Assembly: GCA_963942565.1 (NCBI GenBank)
Contig: OZ012689.1
Coordinates: 20,585,160-20,649,159, forward strand
Origin: Maea johnstoni
Taxonomy: Eukaryota > Annelida > Polychaeta > Spionida > Magelonidae
Direction: 5' to 3'
DNA: 64,000 nt
This document shows positions 1 through 38,010 of the stretch, one piece after another. The stretch's first letter is position 1; each line of letters opens with the position of its first letter. Made by a program: the position numbers and the translations under genes. The notes under the pieces were generated by a model, which was not told where the DNA came from, did no database searches, and was given only the letters and a program-made list of their open reading frames with translations.

Positions 1-137
1 TCCCTCAACTGGCACACGAGGCTTGCCACGCATTAATTGAGCCTTGGTTTTAAACATGGCTGTAAGATAAAATATATCATAAGAATTCACATCAGAGATA
101 TTTCACTGCAGTTCTGGTCAGTGTTTTTCATTAGATA

Positions 138-358
138 CTGTAAAACCCATTATTATCGCGCTCCTTTTAATTTCACGCATTTCGCGCTAGGTGATGATAA
201 CGCGTATATTACTGGCGCTGATATATGTATGTTCAAAATAGCATAACAATGCCCCATCTAGTGGTGATACAGTTGATGCGTGTAATTAAATGGCCACGAT
301 CGCATTCACACGGCAATTGCGTGAATAAAAAGGGGCGTGGTTACTAAGGGTTTTACAG
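138..358. mobile_element. 221 bp MITE with TA target duplication
   Basis: The ends are an 11-base perfect inverted repeat (CTGTAAAACCC at the left, GGGTTTTACAG at the right). TA lies directly outside each end (136-137 and 359-360), which is the pattern of Tc1/mariner-type non-autonomous elements. There is no coding capacity. The superfamily is inferred from the TA duplication only. Confidence 0.7.
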
Positions 359-657
359 TAAATGAATCTACCCTTTTTATGACACCAACATTACAATGGG
401 AGTTTTTGTGAGTTGCTAATCATGTTTTTCTTCATAGCTCACTGCTCACATCAAGTTCAGGATCTAAACAAAGTTCCCAGTCAAGCATTCTCTTTGTCCT
501 ACTTTTCAGAAATCTTTGTTCATTTCATTTCAAGACGGTTTAATAATGACTGCAGATGCACTGGAGATTTCTCAATGGAAAATAGGAGACATAGATCTAA
601 GTAAACTCCATTCTTTAAGCTACTTGGGAGGAAATAATTACTGTCTCTCAATATATA

Positions 658-1161
658 CAGGCGAACTTGCATATGACAGACTCGATGGGACTGTGAAAAC
701 TGGTCCGTCATATGCAAAGTCTGTCATGATATACATATGACCAGGGTCTTAGACAGTAGGGTGTCTGGGTGTCTTTTGGACTCCCTGGTGCATGAAAAAT
801 ACCTAATTTTAGGAAAAAAGACTAGATTTTGGTATGTTTTTTTAATAAATACTTATCCCAAGTTAAAATTTTTTTAAAGTTTTAAATTCAAAATAATGAC
901 AAAGACATTTCTTGAAGAATTAAGCATACATTTACTTTATTTGTTAATGTACAAAATCAGTGTTAAGATTTTTACTTTTTCAATCAGGTATTTTGGACAC
1001 CATAATTCTTGAAATCCCAATTTGGACATCCTGTTATGAAAATCCTGGCTAAGTCCCTGCATATGACACGTACTTGATATGCATGGGAGTGGGACCAAGT
1101 ATATTGTCTGTCATAGCCAGAAGTTAGGCATACAGTGGTCTGTCATATACAAGTTCACATG
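658..1161. mobile_element. Tc1/mariner-like MITE interrupted by a hAT-like MITE
   Basis: The ends read CAGGCGAACTTG and CAAGTTCACATG and are flanked by TA (656-657, 1162-1163). The interior repeats the motif CATATGAC(G/A)GA in both orientations. It aligns along its whole length with the reverse complement of the uninterrupted copy at 47426-47595, except that 742-1067 is extra here. That extra block is a second transposon plus its target duplication. Confidence 0.8.
742..1059. mobile_element. hAT-like MITE nested in the element at 658-1161
   Basis: It is 318 bp with inverted ends CAGGGTCTTAGACAG and CTGGCTAAGTCCCTG (13 of 15 complementary). An exact 8 bp target duplication, CATATGAC, lies at 734-741 and 1060-1067. 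An 8 bp duplication with CAGGG-type ends is typical of the hAT superfamily. Relatives of the same family lie at 22369-22683, 29800-29951 and 34547-34852. It is non-coding. Confidence 0.85.
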
Positions 1162-1187
1162 TATATAGAATCAAACCATAGTATAGG

Positions 1188-1294
1188 GATTAAGTTAGCA
1201 GTGGAGAGCCGGGTGGCGAATTAAGCTGAGGACCTGGGTTGTCAGCAGGTCCGAAGCTTAAGTCGCCACATGGCTCTCCACTGCTAACTTAATC
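1188..1294. repeat. Fold-back element (long hairpin)
   Basis: The 23-base arms at 1188-1210 and 1272-1294 are perfect reverse complements. A second inner pair (GTGGCGA...TTAAGC with GCTTAAG-TCGCCAC) continues the stem, so almost the whole 107 bp folds back on itself. Similarity may extend a further 10 bases outward. It is probably a MITE of unknown superfamily. No coding capacity. Confidence 0.75.
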
Positions 1295-2562
1295 ACTATT
1301 ATAGCATGATGAAAGAAGAAACAATAAACTTGAAACCCTAAATTTACAAGATTTTGGCACTTTCACGAACTGCTCTGATACTCGCTTTGACAGCAACCAT
1401 GGGGTCACTGAGTGTAGGCTGGAATCAATATCCTGTGTTGTACAGAATTTATCAGGCCATCCATGTATTTGGGTATTTTATTTAACTAAATACACTTTTT
1501 TAATCACATCAACTTGATTGCATCTCTCTAATTCTTTAAAAAATAGTTTTAAAACTCTGAGGTGGAGTGCAGAATTGCAAAATCCCAACCCGGACCTAGG
1601 ACCGGGTTGGCAACCCGGATCAGTCTGCAGCATTGTGGCCAATAATGACCAGCTTTTTATATGCCAGAATGCTATAAAATCAAACCTACATGCTAAATAA
1701 AGTTACCAACCAAAATCCCTTTTTTGGCATTTCAACAAAATAAGTGTTTAGAGATTTTTAAAACACTATTCTTTAGGTTGAGCCATAATTGCAAAGTTGA
1801 AAACACCAACATATATATATAATCTGTCAAAATAATTGATTTCCTTTCAGTTAAAAATTATCCCCCATTCATATAAAAATCAATAGAAACAAAAAAAAAA
1901 TGCTGGGCTTATCATTATCAAATGTGGTATAAGATCATTATAAAGATGATTATAAGAAATATGAATTTTCCTTCCTAGTGCTCCCCTAAGAGGTGTTTGC
2001 ACCCTCAGGCCTGAACTCCAAAATGCTACATTGATCTATACTCTGAATAACCAATTATTTTGCTTTCCAATGTACATGGATAATCCAATGGCAATGCTCT
2101 GACAGCCATGTCAACATACTCCTGCTGAATATGGGTCAGTAGGTCACGTCAACCTTCCACACGCCTTTAGGTTATACAATAGGGCGAAATAATTCCATCA
2201 AATTCACGAAAATCAAAGATGTAATGTGCCCCTGAAAGTAGCTGGTTGTTTTCGCCATAATCCATAGATGATCACTCCATGTCACGGTGTTACGCTGCAA
2301 ACAAATAATCCGAGTTAATTGCGATTTTTTACCTGCCAGTTTCCAGTGAACTACTGTGCACAATTCCCAGAACGTGCTGTGCAACCACTCGGACTGACGT
2401 TATCGTCTGACTCAGCGAAAGACTCGATTAAAATCATTGGAAATGTGAAATCAACAAAAAACACTTAGCAAAAATTTTATAAAATAATATTAGTGTAACA
2501 ATTAGTCCAAATGAATATTTTGAAATCTATATCGAATGCGTGATAATTAAATTCACTGCTAA
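1295..2562. other. Intergenic stretch upstream of cyclin T, no gene seen
   Basis: AT-rich sequence with short poly-A and TA runs. Only short random ORFs are present and no protein family is recognisable. The last few hundred bases presumably hold the cyclin T promoter and 5' UTR, but no TATA box or other core element stands out. Confidence 0.6.
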
Positions 2563-2648
2563 TTGTCCAATGAGAAAGCCAGAGGTGATTCTCCTCGGAG
2601 AAAACGCACCGGCTCCGCTGTCTGTCTGTTCGTCTCGTACTGTGTTAA

Positions 2649-14911
<12,263 letters not shown>

Positions 14912-17900
14912 TCTTTACTACTCTTTCCCATTCTAAACCAATAAGATTCTTACTTGCATTTGCCTTCTCGTTGCCAGGGGGCACTAGATAACTTTACTAT
15001 GTCTTAATCATGTATAGCCAAAAAAAGATAATTGAAGGACAGGGAAATGCAAAAAGTAGAAAGACAAAAATGAAAAAAAAAAGTGATAATTTGTTATCAA
15101 ATCATGGAAGTTCATTTATTGGTTTCCATTCAGATCAGAGAAAGGGAAAGAGACTATTAATTACTCTAGATAAATTTGTAAAAATATTTTCAAAAAAAAA
15201 AAAGTGATCATTTGTACAGTTAGGTATATTGCTTGTCTGGGTCATAGATGTGTGTGAAAACAAATGTAATGAACCTGCTTACAAAGCCACCAACCGAGAG
15301 AAAGACACGATAGGCCCTGTATGTGGTTGTGGAGTCCTTAAGACTTCATTATTGACAGACGTGGGAGCTCGATGAAATGCAACTATCGAAGGAGGAGGAG
15401 GTTGGATGATAATGTGAGCTCGGCACCATTCTGCATCGTGGTCATTGTGTGTGACTTGTTGGAGGAGAGACTGGTGATTTAATAGAAGTTGTTGAGCAAT
15501 TTCTTAATGTAGACATTGGCTTTGTACATACATATTTATTGACACTATTTTCCTGATTCAGTTTGTACTAGTATTGTGATTGTTTCATCATATCTCTTAG
15601 TAGGTATTATAGTACAATTATAAAACAGTGAGTCGATATTATGCCTAATTATACCAAGATTCTTATACCCAGCAATGCCAACATCTTTAAATGTGATTTT
15701 TAGTATTCATAGGGAAGTCTCATTATAAAATATTGCTTAGTAATTTCTAGTACTGTTTCGCAAAGCAGTCTTTTTATTAGATTATGAAAGTCAGTATTAA
15801 CTTCTCGGTTTAAGGAGCACAAAGTAAGCCATATATCTTATATATATATATATCATTTCTGACTTGTAGACTTCTTTAGGTTTTAGATAGGTGGTGTTTT
15901 GAACCACATATACTACCTTCTAATTTCCATGTCACAAATTCTTTCTAACATTTTGGGCCTTGACTTACAGGACTTCCTGTGTGTCAAGTGAGGATGTTCG
16001 CCCGTCAGCAGTCGCCCCTACACATCCTCAAAAAGAATTGCTTTATGGTCAGTATCCACAAGGAAAGAGATAGAAATTGTGACGACAAGAAGGAGAATTT
16101 ATCATGGCTTTGTGAACTTAAAGATTATTTGTCATATTTTTTTTGTTTGCAAAATAAGGAATATTGTTCAGGGAACTGTTTTAAGATAAATGTACAATGG
16201 TATGAATGTGATTCAAAAAAAATAGATGCATGAGAATGGGAGGAAGGTTGTGTACTTGGAGTTTGCATATGATGCATTAATTATTAATTATATCTTGTAG
16301 CACCGGCATTGATATCTTACATTTGGTGGTAATATCAGAATAGACTTTCAATGTACTGGTTATGATTCCTTGGGAATAAAGAGATCTCACAATTACTACC
16401 TATCTACTTACCCAGAAGTGAGACTGTTGGTAACAGATGTAAAACAAGGATTCTGCTAAAACTCCAGATAAACGCTTTAAGCTATTATAGATTAACTTGA
16501 GAGTTGCCGTCATCTAAGGAAAGTAACACTTATTTGGTGGTCAAGAAAGTGGAGATATTTATGAGTACTTAGAAGTACTTCTGAGAGAACGTCAAGATTT
16601 TGTTATCACCACCTCTTGTGTTTAGACATTTAAACTCCATATCTCTAGTGCTCCAAATGACCAAGAAATTGCAGTAGCCATGAAGCTCTGCAAATATATA
16701 TTTGTAAAGAATCATTGCCGCATAGTTAATGGACCATTGAGAAGTGATATTTGTTTGTGCTTTATGATTCATAACCTTGAGCCATCAGTGCACTATCTGT
16801 TATTATGTTAAGTTCAGAACTCAAGGATTTAACTAAACCTTGGATTCAGTTTCGTGCTTGTCATGGAATCCAGTTGCTTTTGCTCATCTAAGCTGTGAAG
16901 CTTTCTTAACATATTCATATTTGTAACTACCAGGTCTTCTAATTCTTATGCAAAAAAGAAATATTTAAAAACTAGGGGAAAATTAACGGTCACTGCATAC
17001 ATGCAGGTTTTGGTGTGCTTATCTCTCCATGTTGGTTTAAACACTGGTGAAAAACTGCCTTTATTTTCTAGATTTAATGCTATCTTGGAAGTTAGCAAAT
17101 CACCTGGAAAAAATTAGTTGGTAAATATTTCGAAGCAGACATGTTTATTGCTAGTATTATCAGGTAGTTGTGAGAAAGCCTAGACCTCAACCCTTTCTCT
17201 CTCTCGATCCCTCCCCTGTTGTGTTTATAACTGTTTTAGATATAGTATTTTTGTATTGAACTTCGTTATACACACACTTGTCCTTTGAATGAGTCGTCTA
17301 GACCCTCTATTGATGATATCCTTGTTACATAAAGTCCGTTCTCTAGGACAGCAGCCATGATTTCTCCAATGGTAAGCTATTTAGGCCTCTTTACTAACCA
17401 CTTATCACATGCACTTATTATGGAGCTATCATATCTTGTGAGGACTAGTGTGCAGGGATTCGGTAGTGATAATGTATGTATTCTATGTTCTCATCTGCAT
17501 CAGATTGAACAGGTATCTGCTGATTTTGTATTTTCTGTCTAGGTAATAATGATATTGATAACAAGGGTTGTCCAAACGTCTCAAGTTTTGACATTTTGAT
17601 GAACAAACGTAGCTTGATTTTTGGGAGCTGTTGCCTTGTAGTGGATACGGTGCCCCTATAATCGATAAAGAGAAGAAAACTTTGCACCTATTTATCAGTC
17701 AACTGTTTCTAGTGTGCGATCGAGTTGCAGATGTTGTTATATTATAACTTAAGACTTATCAGTTTTGCTCGTAAGGTATTGAGCTTCATCATGTTAGCCT
17801 GTATGACACCTCCCAGTTGCGTGACCGTGTACCATTGTCTGTACTGTGATAACATGCTGCTTTAGTTGTTTTACATTTCTGTAGTTCTTGTGCCAAGCAG

Positions 17901-18200
17901 GGCTCAAGTATACAGTTAAGTGACTGGGAGGACTGGTATCCTAGTATAAAGGCTTCATCTGCCGCCTCATCTTTTCTTAAGTATAAGGTATTTTTTATTG
18001 AACGTCATGTAAGATTTGTGCAAGTTGTTCTTGTGGTGTTGCAATGATAAGGTGCGAAGGGACGCCTCTTTGGTGAGAGAGGCGGAGTTACCACATACAT
18101 ATGTCATAGAGAATAGTAGTTCTCAATGCCAAGGGTATTTATATATTTGTGTGCGAGAATTACACAAATAAACATGAATAAAAGATATTGAAAAAATTAT
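14912..18200 (+). other. Probable long 3' UTR of cyclin T
   Basis: From the cyclin T stop to a pair of AATAAA signals at 18167-18172 and 18177-18182, about 3.3 kb holds no recognisable coding sequence or clear transposon. Several A-rich and ATTTA-like stretches occur. Assignment as one 3' UTR is inference; long 3' UTRs are common for cyclin T genes. A shorter form could use the AATAAA near 16375. Confidence 0.5.
18167..18182 (+). promoter_or_regulatory. Tandem polyadenylation signals, cyclin T
   Basis: Two AATAAA hexamers lie 10 bases apart (18167-18172, 18177-18182). They are the best-placed signals downstream of the cyclin T stop. Confidence 0.5.
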
Positions 18201-20500
18201 ATGTCTCGTTTGTTATATCACTTACTGATCTCTTTATGTGCTCTACTTAGATGTAGTTTATACAGTCTAGGGCTTTATACACCACTTTATTTTTCAATAG
18301 GGGGATGGGGACTGAAAAACTTCTAGAAATACCATCCTGAACATCACTTATACACTTATCCTGTTAAGTATTAAAAAAACTGCCAACATAAAAGCTGTGC
18401 TAACAATACATTCCCCATTACAAGTGATTTGTGAGGGGTCCTCTCCCTGCTAAACAGACTTAGCACACAGCATGACGACTTGTGGAAACTCTTCCTTGCC
18501 AATACAATACTTTACTGCACGGCTAAGACATATCTGATGCATATCAGTGATTTAAATTAGGGTGGTCAAGGGATTTGTGGGTATTCCAGCGAATGCTAGC
18601 AACCCATAATTTAGCCTTGACCCAAAAATGGCCAGGCAATATTGGTAACTTTTTGATAAGGACATTTTTGTACGTCCAAAATAATGTTGATCAGAATCGA
18701 AATCACACCTAACTTCTGTCGTAAAGTTATCATTTATAATCTATTATTATTATTTATATAAATTTGTTATTTTCAAAAGTAAGACGAAATCTGTGAAGAT
18801 CTTTAAGCAAAAATGGGTTAAATACCAGATATGGGGATGAAACTCCCAAGTTTATTATATATGCAATGATGGACTACATCAGGTCTAGGGAATTAAAGTT
18901 GCCCCTTTGCATTGTATCTTGGCCATCTTTAGAATTGGCTCATCTTCTGAATAACTACAATGCCTACTTTAAGTTGAAACTAGTAGATGTCAAATAGAAG
19001 CGAAGACTGCGAAGTATAAAGTCTAGGTATTGAAATTTTATAATTTTAAACTAGACCTCTCAATTGCTCTCACATGGTGGAAAATCATAACTTTATTGTG
19101 TTTGTAATGCCAGACTTTTCTCTAACAAATTCCTACATGGCTGACACCTTGTTTTTCCAAAATGTGTCTCACACTTGCAGATATGATCAATGTAAACAAT
19201 TCATAGTAAAATCACCTACTCCTAATTTGTTCCTGTTCTTATGAAGATTGCTGCAGTCCTCAACCCATTTTGATAACCACTAAGGCAATAATATCACAAA
19301 TGAAAAACCTAAAACCTCCATCGCATTCTCAATGATGTAGCTCGTTGAAAAATATACATGACATCAGAAAAATATTTTGCTATATCAGAGATACGCATGA
19401 CCTAAGTTATTTGTATATCTGACTTTTAATATGAAGACAAATGTATCCAGAAGGACTCAATTCTAGAAGGGAAAGTGTGCATTGAGCATGTAATATTTTG
19501 ATGGAAAACGCGAAGTTGTGCGGAGAAAGGCGCCCGCGACCGCATGTCAATGGCTGTTATAGTTGTATCTCACTACACTCTATTGTTAACTTGAACAATT
19601 GAGCTTTTGTTGTAGTTAGATATGATCCCATGATATGTTGTGTGCTTTATGCACGAGTCCACCCAGCTGAACGGCACCTTCCCACCCCGCCCCCCTCCCC
19701 CTGATTGTTGGCGCGCAACAGCTTAAAGAAACTGGCACCAGTCTATTCAATCTATTCAACACAAGACTGAAAGGACTGGCACTATAGTCTATAGTCCATC
19801 ACTGAATTCCTACACGCGGTGGCCGGCGAAGCACGCCACTATATACAAAGAGTTCTCCAATAAACACGGCCAGTAGCAACATAAACATACGCAACGACAC
19901 TAGCGACGGCAAATCTACAGCATTTTATTGACAGCCAATCATAATAAAATCATTCTAAGCGTGATAAAATACATTGGACATTTTCAAAAAAAGTACCAGA
20001 CGATGACGTCACTGAATCACTTCGCATGCGGTCACCGAACAACATAGATGTATCCCAACACTTCGTCAAGAAAAATTCCGAAAGATAACACGCCCATGAC
20101 CAACATATAGGGCGCCCAAACACTAACGACGCCAAGGATTCAACATTCCACTGACAGACGATAATAAAAGAATGCTTAGAAGTGTGTAATAAACGCACTG
20201 TCGGGTTATTTGTGTGGTCACGTGATCACTCGCTGTCCGATTGCTCCTCTAAGTATCTATACTGGTAATGTGTCAGCGCTGTTTTCATAGTTGGTATAGC
20301 TGTCAAGACAGCAACAATCAGAGAATTGGGCGCTCGAACGTCAAGTATTTTAGGCAGGTTGTAGAATCTCAAGTTCAGTGCTCACTCAATAGGTAGCGCC
20401 ACTTTCCTAGCTAACATCAACCCGTTCTGGTGTGTACGTTTACCCTTTTTAACTTGACCTAGTTTCAGTGTTGTATGTCAACATCAGTGAACACAAGAGC
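18201..20500. other. Intergenic stretch and presumed XYLB promoter
   Basis: No gene is seen. The part after about 19500 is richer in CpG than its surroundings. It contains a diverged direct repeat: about 80 bases near 19895-19975 (ACTAGCGACGGCAAAT...) resemble about 20128-20205 (ACTAACGACGCCAAGG...). The transcription start was not located. Confidence 0.5.
20215..20227. promoter_or_regulatory. Palindromic E-box (CACGTG) upstream of XYLB
   Basis: GTGGTCACGTGATCAC contains a perfect CACGTG core at 20219-20224, about 280 bases before the XYLB start codon. Such a site is bound by bHLH-ZIP factors (Myc/Max, USF, TFEB or ChREBP/Mlx type). A single short motif is weak evidence of function. Confidence 0.3.
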
Positions 20501-34471
<13,971 letters not shown>

Positions 34472-35894
34472 ACATCCATACCTGCTTAAGACTCACACTC
34501 CCTACATGGGACCATGCCTGAATATGTGATCAAAGTGCAGGCATCAAATAGTCTTAGCGAGCAGGGCGTCACAGCTTCATTTGGACACCCAAACCCTAAA
34601 AAATCACCCTTTAGGACACCCAAAAAATTTTGTGATGAATTTCTTAAAATGTCAATGTTAAGCATACAATTGAATTTTTTATCTCAATATACTTTCCATG
34701 ACATTGTATATGGACATAATGCTTTATTACATTTAGTGAATACATGTTTATGGTTGAGTATATTGTGGTCTCACTTGAAAAATAGGATGCTTAGAAAATT
34801 TACAATTGCCAAATTTTTTGCACCCACTTTCTAAATCCTGGCTAAGACCCGGGCTGGCGATGATTGTACCTGGGAATGAAGAATCATTTTACAAAATACT
34901 TGAAGGAGAGTTGTGGGTAGTGTCCTTATTTACATATAGCTTTTCAATATTTTCCACCTATTTTCACCTGTAGGATTTCACCAAAATCGTCTTGCTTTTT
35001 TGGCTGCTGCGAGGCTGATGGGTCAAAGAAGCATTTCAGGTTCAAATTTACTATGAACCAGTTGATTTAAATATACTGCCACATTTCATTGCTCCAATGT
35101 AGTATTATAAGTAAAAGGTGTAACTGATAACATTCCTGTCTTGATGGCAAACTTGAGTTCCAATGGATTTCTCCTATTAGACAGTATTCTTTAGATTGCC
35201 CTTTAGATGAGCTCTCCGGAGATTTATATATCCTAAGAACTTGAATATCATTGTACAGCTTTACTGTAATACTGCAAATATACTGCAGGTTTGTAACTGA
35301 TAACACTTTTTTTTGTAAATTTAAGGGAGTTGACAAGTATGTATATTTAGACAATACTTAAGTCCAGGCTGACCAAAGGTTTATTTTTACCTGTGGTGCC
35401 ATGGTATAGTGTTTAGAGAAAGCAGGACCTAGTGGGACCATGTTGATCTCATTATCTAGTGGTAGTACTGTTACGCCCTTTTTATACTGGGAACGGCCCT
35501 TTAACAAGCCATTAGTTCCAGAAGTGCCCCATGTGATCACATTTTCAATACAAGATTGAAACTGGTGGGAAACTTATAAAATTCAGTGCAGTTGAGTAAG
35601 AAAAACATTTTGCTGAGCCTTGTGAGATCTATTTTAAATACGGGTTTGCAGGCTTCAAATCATGTCTTGCAAGGCCTACAAGTATAAATGATTGCCATGG
35701 CAAATTCAGAAACTGGTATTTTGACAAAATGTTGGTACATAGGAAAATCACCTATATTTTCAGAAGCTTTTCTTTGAACATGTTGAATTGTGTTGACTTA
35801 TTACGTATGCAGTATACATATATGAAAACATTCCAACATTTTTAAATAGATCTATCATTTGTATTGATTTGACCATGAAAAGAATGTCAATAAA
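34472..35894 (+). other. Probable 3' UTR of XYLB with AATAAA at 35889-35894
   Basis: No coding sequence follows the XYLB stop. The first clean AATAAA is at 35889. The stretch includes a hAT-like MITE at 34547-34852, so the UTR may be partly transposon-derived. The exact end cannot be told from sequence alone. Confidence 0.4.
34547..34852. mobile_element. hAT-like MITE (family of 742-1059) downstream of the XYLB stop
   Basis: It aligns with the reverse complement of 22369-22683: GTCTTAGCGAGCAGGGC, TTTGGACACCCAAACCCT, CTTTAGGACACCC and AAATCCTGGCTAAGACCC. The target duplication is not clear. Confidence 0.7.
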
Positions 35895-36333
35895 TAATCA
35901 CTATTGAAAGGTGAAACTGTTGACCTTGAATACAAATACATGTATGTTGTTTTTGTTGTGTTATCAATGAAAACCTCCCTTAGAATATAAGATATGTTTT
36001 TTCTAAGGGTGGTTCCACATTTACCTGAACAATGGTCAATAATTAAAATCAGATGTATTTCATTTTTTCAGGATACAAATTAAGGTATTAAAATAAGACT
36101 TTTCCCCACTTTTATGCTAGGTACGCAACCTTTAAATATTTTAGTTACTGTTCTAGCAATTTTTTTCTTTGGCAGGCACCTACTTTATTTGCAAGGCACA
36201 ATGTTTTGAAAATTGTGTAGAAAGTCAAAATGTGTATGACAGCATTTCTAGGTGAAGATACTCCAAACATATTTAAGTGCTAGCTAGGACATGTGATTTG
36301 AGTTATTGATTTTATAAGATATAAATGAAGCAA
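35895..36333. other. Intergenic, nothing recognised
   Basis: AT-rich sequence without ORFs of note or clear repeats. Confidence 0.5.
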
Positions 36334-37254
36334 TTAAAGTGTAAGTTCACCTTCAAAATTAAAAAAGATATGTTGTAGAGCTCAATGTCACCTTTCACAG
36401 GACACCTTGATTATAATTGTACTCCGCAAATTGACTGAGATATTCAAGTTTGTATCTTGCAAAATGCAGCAAATTCACTGCCTCAGCTGGTTTATGGAGG
36501 CACCATCTTGGAGCTTATTAGAGACAGGAAGTGACATCACACTGCTACATGCAGGCTGGAGCTCTGGAGCTCTGCAGAACTGAATACACTAGCACATGCT
36601 CTTATAAGTATATGATTTGCAAAGAGGAAAGTGGTGTATCAGACAACAAACAGAGGCACTGTGTCTCAGTGTGTACCTGTCTATTCTAGAGGTATACCAG
36701 GTTCTGTTTGGCAAAACCAATGAGGGAAAGAGACCTGTAGTAAAAGGGTTATGGATGAGCTTTAGGGCTCAAGAAATTCTACCTGTTTATAAAATAGACT
36801 GGCATTTACTATTTCCTACAATGTTCAGACACTGTAATCTTGTGATGAAAGTTTTCAATTTGTAAGCTGTGAGTGTATTGTCAGCGTTAGCCTCTAAGGA
36901 ATTGACTGCAATACACATTATTCTCAAAGGAATTTAATGTACTCTGGTATCCTAAGCTTTATACCCAGGAGATTAACTGCAATACACATCCTCTGGGCAC
37001 AGCTACTACAAATTGCAGTCAGGCTAGCTACTGTTAGGAAACCACAAGCAAATGAATTACAATTATGAAACCAGAAAGCCAAGAAACCACCTACTAATTG
37101 TACTGTAATATTGGTATTTTAATACTAATTCATAATAGCTATTAACTTGATTACTCATTTACAACAGGTAAAGGTTTTTATTCATTTAAGCAGAGACATT
37201 CGTGGGGACAACATCTATTTGTGTGCCTCATTCTTAGTGGATTTAGAGGCAGAT

Positions 37255-37503
37255 ATGGAAAACCTCCTTGGCATTCAACCATATGCATTTGAACCAGTTT
37301 ATTCTGAAGATGATTTTCTTTCTGACTCTGGGGACAGTGACAGTGACCTAGAGGGAAACTCTGATTCGGAACGAGTACTAGTAGGAAATACAGACTGGTG
37401 TGGATGTGGAGTCTGTGTGTCTTTATCTGAGAAGGAATGTATCTGTTGCCATGAGTGGGATATTCTAGAGGAAAAACTGGAGGTTAAGATGTTGACTGTG
37501 TAA
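37255..37503 (+). CDS. P2X7 C-terminal-domain-like zinc protein (N-terminal part, transposon-borne)
   Basis: The ORF from ATG 37255 (G at -3 and +4) gives MENLLGIQPYAFEPVY, an acidic Ser/Asp-rich linker, then NTDWCGCGVC...SEKECICCHEW. The pattern W-C-x-C-G-x-C ... E-x-x-C-x-C-C is the start of the zinc-binding cytoplasmic domain of P2X7 receptors. Many invertebrates encode it as a stand-alone protein with the same QPYxFEP head and acidic linker. The second half of the domain is missing; the ORF ends soon after a weak possible donor (GTTAAG). The function of stand-alone members is unknown. It sits inside the TTAA element and is transcribed inward from its left end. Confidence 0.65.
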   Translation: MENLLGIQPYAFEPVYSEDDFLSDSGDSDSDLEGNSDSERVLVGNTDWCGCGVCVSLSEKECICCHEWDILEEKLEVKMLTV

Positions 37504-37528
37504 CTGAACACATGGACTTTGACATTAC

Positions 37529-37713
37529 CTGCCTCTCTTGGCATGAGTAAATTTGAAAGTCTTCAAAGTCCAACCAGTTCCTATATTATGGAGCCATCTA
37601 GCTATTAATTCTGATTTTTCTGGATATTTTTCTGGGTTAGAAATTATGTAGAATGTTTTACCAGCTCCTTTTCTAGAATCATTGTTGCATCCAAAAGCTT
37701 GACAATTCACCAT
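37529..37713 (-). CDS. First exon of a THAP-domain protein (transposon-borne, partial)
   Basis: Read on the - strand from ATG 37713: MVNCQAFGCNND ... NPEKYPEKSELIARWLHNIG, ending at a good donor (GTAATG, 37528-37523). The C-x4-C pair and the FYIIxNP...W-L-x-N-I-G stretch are the first half of a C2CH THAP zinc finger. The distal Cys and His would lie in a following exon, which is absent. THAP domains are the DNA-binding part of P- and Kolobok-type transposases. It is transcribed inward from the right end of the element, towards the P2X7-like exon. Confidence 0.65.
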
Positions 37714-38010
37714 CTTTGTGCTCAAGTTTCGAGCTGTCACCTGGAGCTTGCTTCTAAGCTCCTTCTCTTAGCTGTCATATCCCATTGACTGAGCCTCTGA
37801 GGATGTCCCAGCACTGCATCACACGCATCTAATTAGCATCACTAATTAGGGTCCCTCTACACAAACATGGCAGCCCCCATAAAGCTACCTTTAAAGGGTA
37901 ATATCTCAGTTTATGTTCTGAGTACAATTGTAATCAAGGTGTCCTATGAAAGGTGAGATTGAGCTCTACAACATATCTTTTTTAATTTTGAAGGTGAACT
38001 TACACTTTAA

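Larger units (their letters stand above)
36338..38006. mobile_element. TTAA-flanked DNA transposon (Kolobok-like) with P2X7-domain and THAP exons
   Basis: The target duplication TTAA is exact (36334-36337, 38007-38010). The terminal inverted repeats run about 115 bases with only about eight mismatches, beginning AGTGTAAGTTCACCTTC. Inside, a + strand exon for a P2X7-C-terminus-like protein (37255-37503) lies left of centre. A - strand exon with the start of a THAP domain (37529-37713) lies to its right. A TTAA target plus a THAP protein is the known combination of Kolobok elements. Only first-exon-like pieces remain, so this is probably an internally deleted derivative of a longer two-gene element. 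The high similarity of its ends suggests a fairly young copy. Confidence 0.8.

Noticed and set aside
15979-16233. 84 aa ORF in the presumed cyclin T 3' UTR
   Set aside because: No domain, no splice context, and AT-rich codons typical of random ORFs.
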